Shown one piece after another: positions 61,363-64,000 of a stretch of DNA of 64,000 nucleotides. The position numbers were made by a program, and so were the translations under genes. Numbering within the stretch: position 1 is the stretch's first letter; every line of letters starts with the position of its first letter. The stretch lies in assembly GCA_937916485.1 (NCBI GenBank), contig CALFSV010000118.1, forward strand, positions 1-64,000, read 5' to 3'. The notes below the pieces were generated by a model that did not search any database, was not told the origin of the DNA, and was given only the letters and a program-made list of their open reading frames with translations. The stretch is from an uncultured Paracoccaceae bacterium. GTDB taxonomy: Bacteria; Pseudomonadota; Alphaproteobacteria; Rhodobacterales; Rhodobacteraceae.

Positions 61363-64000
61363 TTAGGTCTCCGCCGATGAGGCAGCAAGGCCAAAACGCT
61401 TGAGCTTGTTCCAGCCTGCCAGCTTGCCGCTCAGGGCGGACCACAGGGCGCGGTAGACCGAGATGTACAGCAATTGCCGGAAGTACAGGTTCAGGAAGGG
61501 CACCACCAACAACAGCTTGAAGCTTTCTCGCCGGTCAAACCGGAAAGCCGCCAGACCGACGAACAGATCCAGAAGCGGGATCGCGATCAGCGCAAAGACG
61601 GCATACTTCGGGATTTGCGGCAGATAGGCCCAATCCCCCGAGATATAGGCAGCCCCCGCCTGAATGGCCAACAAGAGAAACATCAGGTCGACGAGCGGCG
61701 CAATGAGGGGTGCGATGTAGCCAAAGAAGCCCAGATCAAACAGGGAGAACAGCCGCAACCGCGCCGTTTCACCAAAGGCGCCTTTGTGCTTCCACAGGAC
61801 CTGAAGGTTGCCAAGCGACCAGCGCAACCGCTGCTTGAGGAAGGCGCCGGCATGGGCGGGCACTTCGGTATAGGCCAGTGCATCCTCGGCATAAGCCATC
61901 TTGTAGCCGCCGCGCAGCATCCAGATGGTCAGGTCCGCATCCTCGGTCAGGGTCTCGTTTGAATAAAGGCCGACATCCCGCACCGCCTCGGCCCGCCAGG
62001 CGCCCAGGGCGCCGGGGATCACGATGATGCCGTTGATCCGTTCAAGCGCCCTGCGCCCGATGTTCTGTGACACAAAGTATTCAAACGCCTGTAACCGGGT
62101 CAGCAGGCCCTTCTTGTTGCCGACTAGGACAGTACCCGCCACCGCGCCAACCGAGGGGTCGGAGAAAGGTTGGACCAGGTGCCGGATCGCGCCGGGGTCG
62201 ATATTGGTGTCGGCATCGACGCACACTGCAATCTCGGTATCAAGAACCTCATAGGCGTAGTTCAGGGCCCGCCATTTGCCCTGATTGGGCTGGGTCAGGA
62301 TGGTGACGCTTTCGTGGTCACCGTAGGCTTCCTGAACCAGCCTGAGCGTTCTGTCGGTCGATCCGTCGTCAACCACCATGACCTTGAGGTTCGGGTAGTC
62401 CACGGACAGAGCGTTGCGCACGCTTTTGAGGATCACGACCTCTTCGTTGTAGGCAGGGATCACGATCGTCACAGAGGGCAGGGACGATTGGAAGCCGCCT
62501 TTGTGGGGTTCGCGCAGTTGCGCCAGGATCAGGAACAGGATGGAGCGGGACAGCCCAGCCAGCAGGATCATCCAGAAGGCACCCACGATCAGCCTGTCCA
62601 CGGCCCCCAGCGCACCGAAGGAGAGGAAGTTGAAACCGCTTGCGGTCCAGTCAGCGTCCGGCATCACCTCGGCGTCTGTCATCCCCAGCAAGGTGGCAAG
62701 GGACACGATCTCATAGCCATTGGCCCGGAGGGTCTGGATCAGCAGGGGTACCGCCTCTGCCGTATAGACGCCTTCGCTTCGGCCGTCGTGCATCACGATG
62801 ACGCTGCCGTCACCGCCTGCGAGGCGATCCATGGTGAAATCGACAATAAAGGGCGGTCGAAGTCCCGCCCAATCGGGTGGGACGATATCGGACCCGGCGA
62901 CAAGGTAGCCTTCTTCCTCCAGAAGGGCAAAGCTGGCCGCCTCGTTCCCGGTCAATGGACCCGGCCCGCGAACATAGGGCGGACGGAACAGGGTGACCTC
63001 TTTCCCGGTGATCCCCTGTACCAGGCTTTGAAGGGCGTTCATCTCAGACCGGGCACGGACGTCGGAGATTTCATTGATCCGGGGGTGAAAGAAAGTATGC
63101 GAGCCGATGGTATGGCCCTCGGCCACCATGCGGCGCAACAGATCAGGGGACCGCATGGCAGCACGGCCCACGACAAAGAACGTCGCGGACACGCCTTCGT
63201 TCTTGAGGGCATCGAGAATGGCGGAGGTCGCTTCTTCGTTCGGGCCATCGTCAAAAGTCAGCGCAACCTGTCCCGGTTCGGCTTCGCCATAGCGTTCCAT
63301 CGCGAAAGGGCGGGGGGGGAGGCTGAACCGTTGTTCGGTGATCCGGTCTGCCCGGGCGTCGCGGGTGATCGCCCTGACACCCGGTTCGGCAGCCGAGACA
63401 AGCCGGTAGAACGACCCTGCGCCCGAGTATTCGACATAGTCGGGCAGCACGACGTCGCGCAAATCTCCCGCAAGGTCGCCGGTCGGTGCCTCGAACTGCC
63501 CGATCACGCGCCAGAGGCCCGGATCCTCTTCGCCAAGGGCGCTGATCGCCACGCTGGACAGCCCCTGTTCCTTGAGAAAGGCCAGACTGTTGTAGGCAGA
63601 AGCCGCGTCTAGCATCCAGATCTGATGGCGATGCCCCATCGTATCGACAAAGCTGGCGTAGCTGTTCAGGATGGGTGCCGACAGTTCGAACACCGCCTCG
63701 GTATCGGCGATCCGCGTCATGGCGGTGGCAAAGCTCAGCCGTTCGGGGAGCGGTCGCCCAGACTCCCAGTCATACGCAAAATTACCAATCGAAATGACCA
63801 GCTTTTCCGCCCCGATATCGCGGGTCAATTCGGCCACGGTCGTCTCGAACCAGTCCGCTGCGGCAAGGGGCCCCGGGACAGAGCCGCGCCAGGGGGTGTC
63901 GAAGACACTGACGATGACCCGGTCCGTCGCCTCGATCACGCCGTCAACCTTGAGAAGGGGGTCGTCAAACGCCGTGACAAGGCAACTGGCGGCCTGGTAG
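61363..64000 (-). CDS. GH18-polysaccharide deacetylase-GT2 synthase, 5' end cut by the window
   Basis: At least 878 residues; the frame stays open with no stop to the right edge, so the true start is outside and an apparent GTG start at 63939 is not real. From the N-terminal side: a GH18-like barrel (LVISIGNFAYDW near 63800, HQIWMLDAASAYN near 63610), a NodB deacetylase domain (VALTFDDGPNEEATSAIL near 63250, GHTIGSHTFFHPRIN near 63090), then membrane segments and a processive GT2 (VTIVIPAYNEE near 62460, VVDDGSTDR, CVDADTN, TEDADLTIW, QRLRW). This combines polymerisation, N-deacetylation and cleavage of an amino-sugar polymer, functions split among PgaB and PgaC in poly-N-acetylglucosamine systems. 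Confidence 0.85.
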   Translation of the reverse strand, partial: YQAASCLVTAFDDPLLKVDGVIEATDRVIVSVFDTPWRGSVPGPLAAADWFETTVAELTRDIGAEKLVISIGNFAYDWESGRPLPERLSFATAMTRIADTEAVFELSAPILNSYASFVDTMGHRHQIWMLDAASAYNSLAFLKEQGLSSVAISALGEEDPGLWRVIGQFEAPTGDLAGDLRDVVLPDYVEYSGAGSFYRLVSAAEPGVRAITRDARADRITEQRFSLPPRPFAMERYGEAEPGQVALTFDDGPNEEATSAILDALKNEGVSATFFVVGRAAMRSPDLLRRMVAEGHTIGSHTFFHPRINEISDVRARSEMNALQSLVQGITGKEVTLFRPPYVRGPGPLTGNEAASFALLEEEGYLVAGSDIVPPDWAGLRPPFIVDFTMDRLAGGDGSVIVMHDGRSEGVYTAEAVPLLIQTLRANGYEIVSLATLLGMTDAEVMPDADWTASGFNFLSFGALGAVDRLIVGAFWMILLAGLSRSILFLILAQLREPHKGGFQSSLPSVTIVIPAYNEEVVILKSVRNALSVDYPNLKVMVVDDGSTDRTLRLVQEAYGDHESVTILTQPNQGKWRALNYAYEVLDTEIAVCVDADTNIDPGAIRHLVQPFSDPSVGAVAGTVLVGNKKGLLTRLQAFEYFVSQNIGRRALERINGIIVIPGALGAWRAEAVRDVGLYSNETLTEDADLTIWMLRGGYKMAYAEDALAYTEVPAHAGAFLKQRLRWSLGNLQVLWKHKGAFGETARLRLFSLFDLGFFGYIAPLIAPLVDLMFLLLAIQAGAAYISGDWAYLPQIPKYAVFALIAIPLLDLFVGLAAFRFDRRESFKLLLVVPFLNLYFRQLLYISVYRALWSALSGKLAGWNKLKRFGLAASSAET

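Noticed and set aside
63937..63939. GTG start of the GT2 synthase at 63939
   Set aside because: The frame continues without a stop to the window edge and the residues before the GTG fit the GH18 domain, so the gene is truncated by the window.
1..64000. tRNA, rRNA, CRISPR, IS element, prophage or plasmid-replication genes
   Set aside because: No cloverleaf-like sequence, regular spaced repeats, transposase or integrase motifs, or terminal inverted repeats were seen.

Overview
The window looks like chromosomal or megaplasmid DNA of a Rhodobacterales (Roseobacter-group) alphaproteobacterium. The grounds are high GC, dense short-gap operons with many ATGA overlaps, a smoEFGK-smoS-mtlK polyol operon in the order known from Rhodobacter sphaeroides, and a complete Paracoccus-type sox cluster. 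I see no tRNA, rRNA, CRISPR array, insertion sequence or prophage; this is metabolic islands side by side. All calls come from reading translated sequence and motifs by eye; no database search was run.

Layout. 108-3774: a small lipoprotein, a membrane fatty acid desaturase coupled to a sugar-isomerase-like protein, and 2-keto-3-deoxygluconate (KDG) kinase. 4208-10606: polyol ABC transporter plus sorbitol and mannitol dehydrogenases, with a strong hairpin after the binding-protein gene. 10637-14365: glycosyltransferase, sulfatase/phosphonate monoester hydrolase-like enzyme, glutathionyl-hydroquinone-reductase-like GST. 14452-20105: uxaC-kduI-kduD-uxuB-uxuA, which turns hexuronates and unsaturated-uronate products into KDG, the substrate of the kinase at 2872-3774.

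20220-35111: sulfur oxidation. A YeeE-type sulfur transporter and a Tat-exported metallo-beta-lactamase protein lie on the plus strand. Facing them on the minus strand are soxVW, soxXYZA and soxBCDEF, followed by a periplasmic DUF302 protein and a 5-aminolevulinate synthase gene. soxS-soxR diverge from soxV. SoxR is an ArsR repressor whose two cysteines are spaced like the persulfide-sensing pair of SqrR. ATTC-N8-GAAT-like palindromes occur at soxS/soxV, soxW/soxX (two), before soxB and before the metallo-beta-lactamase gene, which defines a candidate regulon inside the window. A Rho-independent terminator separates soxA from soxB.

35342-51735: after an SDR gene with a one-residue-short nucleotide motif comes a hydantoin/N-carbamoyl-amino-acid island. 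It has a polyamine-type ABC transporter, hydantoin racemase, D-carbamoylase, a PuuE-like polysaccharide-deacetylase-fold protein, a 98-residue CxxC protein, a CobW/G3E GTPase, an L-carbamoylase/allantoate-amidohydrolase-like enzyme and HyuA/HyuB. It ends with a GntR/FCD regulator carrying two winged helices, directly coupled to a binding-protein paralogue without a signal peptide. This last pair is my best candidate for an undescribed signalling module.

52048-64000: a zinc-free quinone oxidoreductase, a DUF1612/helix-turn-helix protein behind a cluster of palindromes, a YnjBCD-like ABC importer, a DUF3131 protein, and a GH18-deacetylase-GT2 polysaccharide synthase cut by the right edge of the window.
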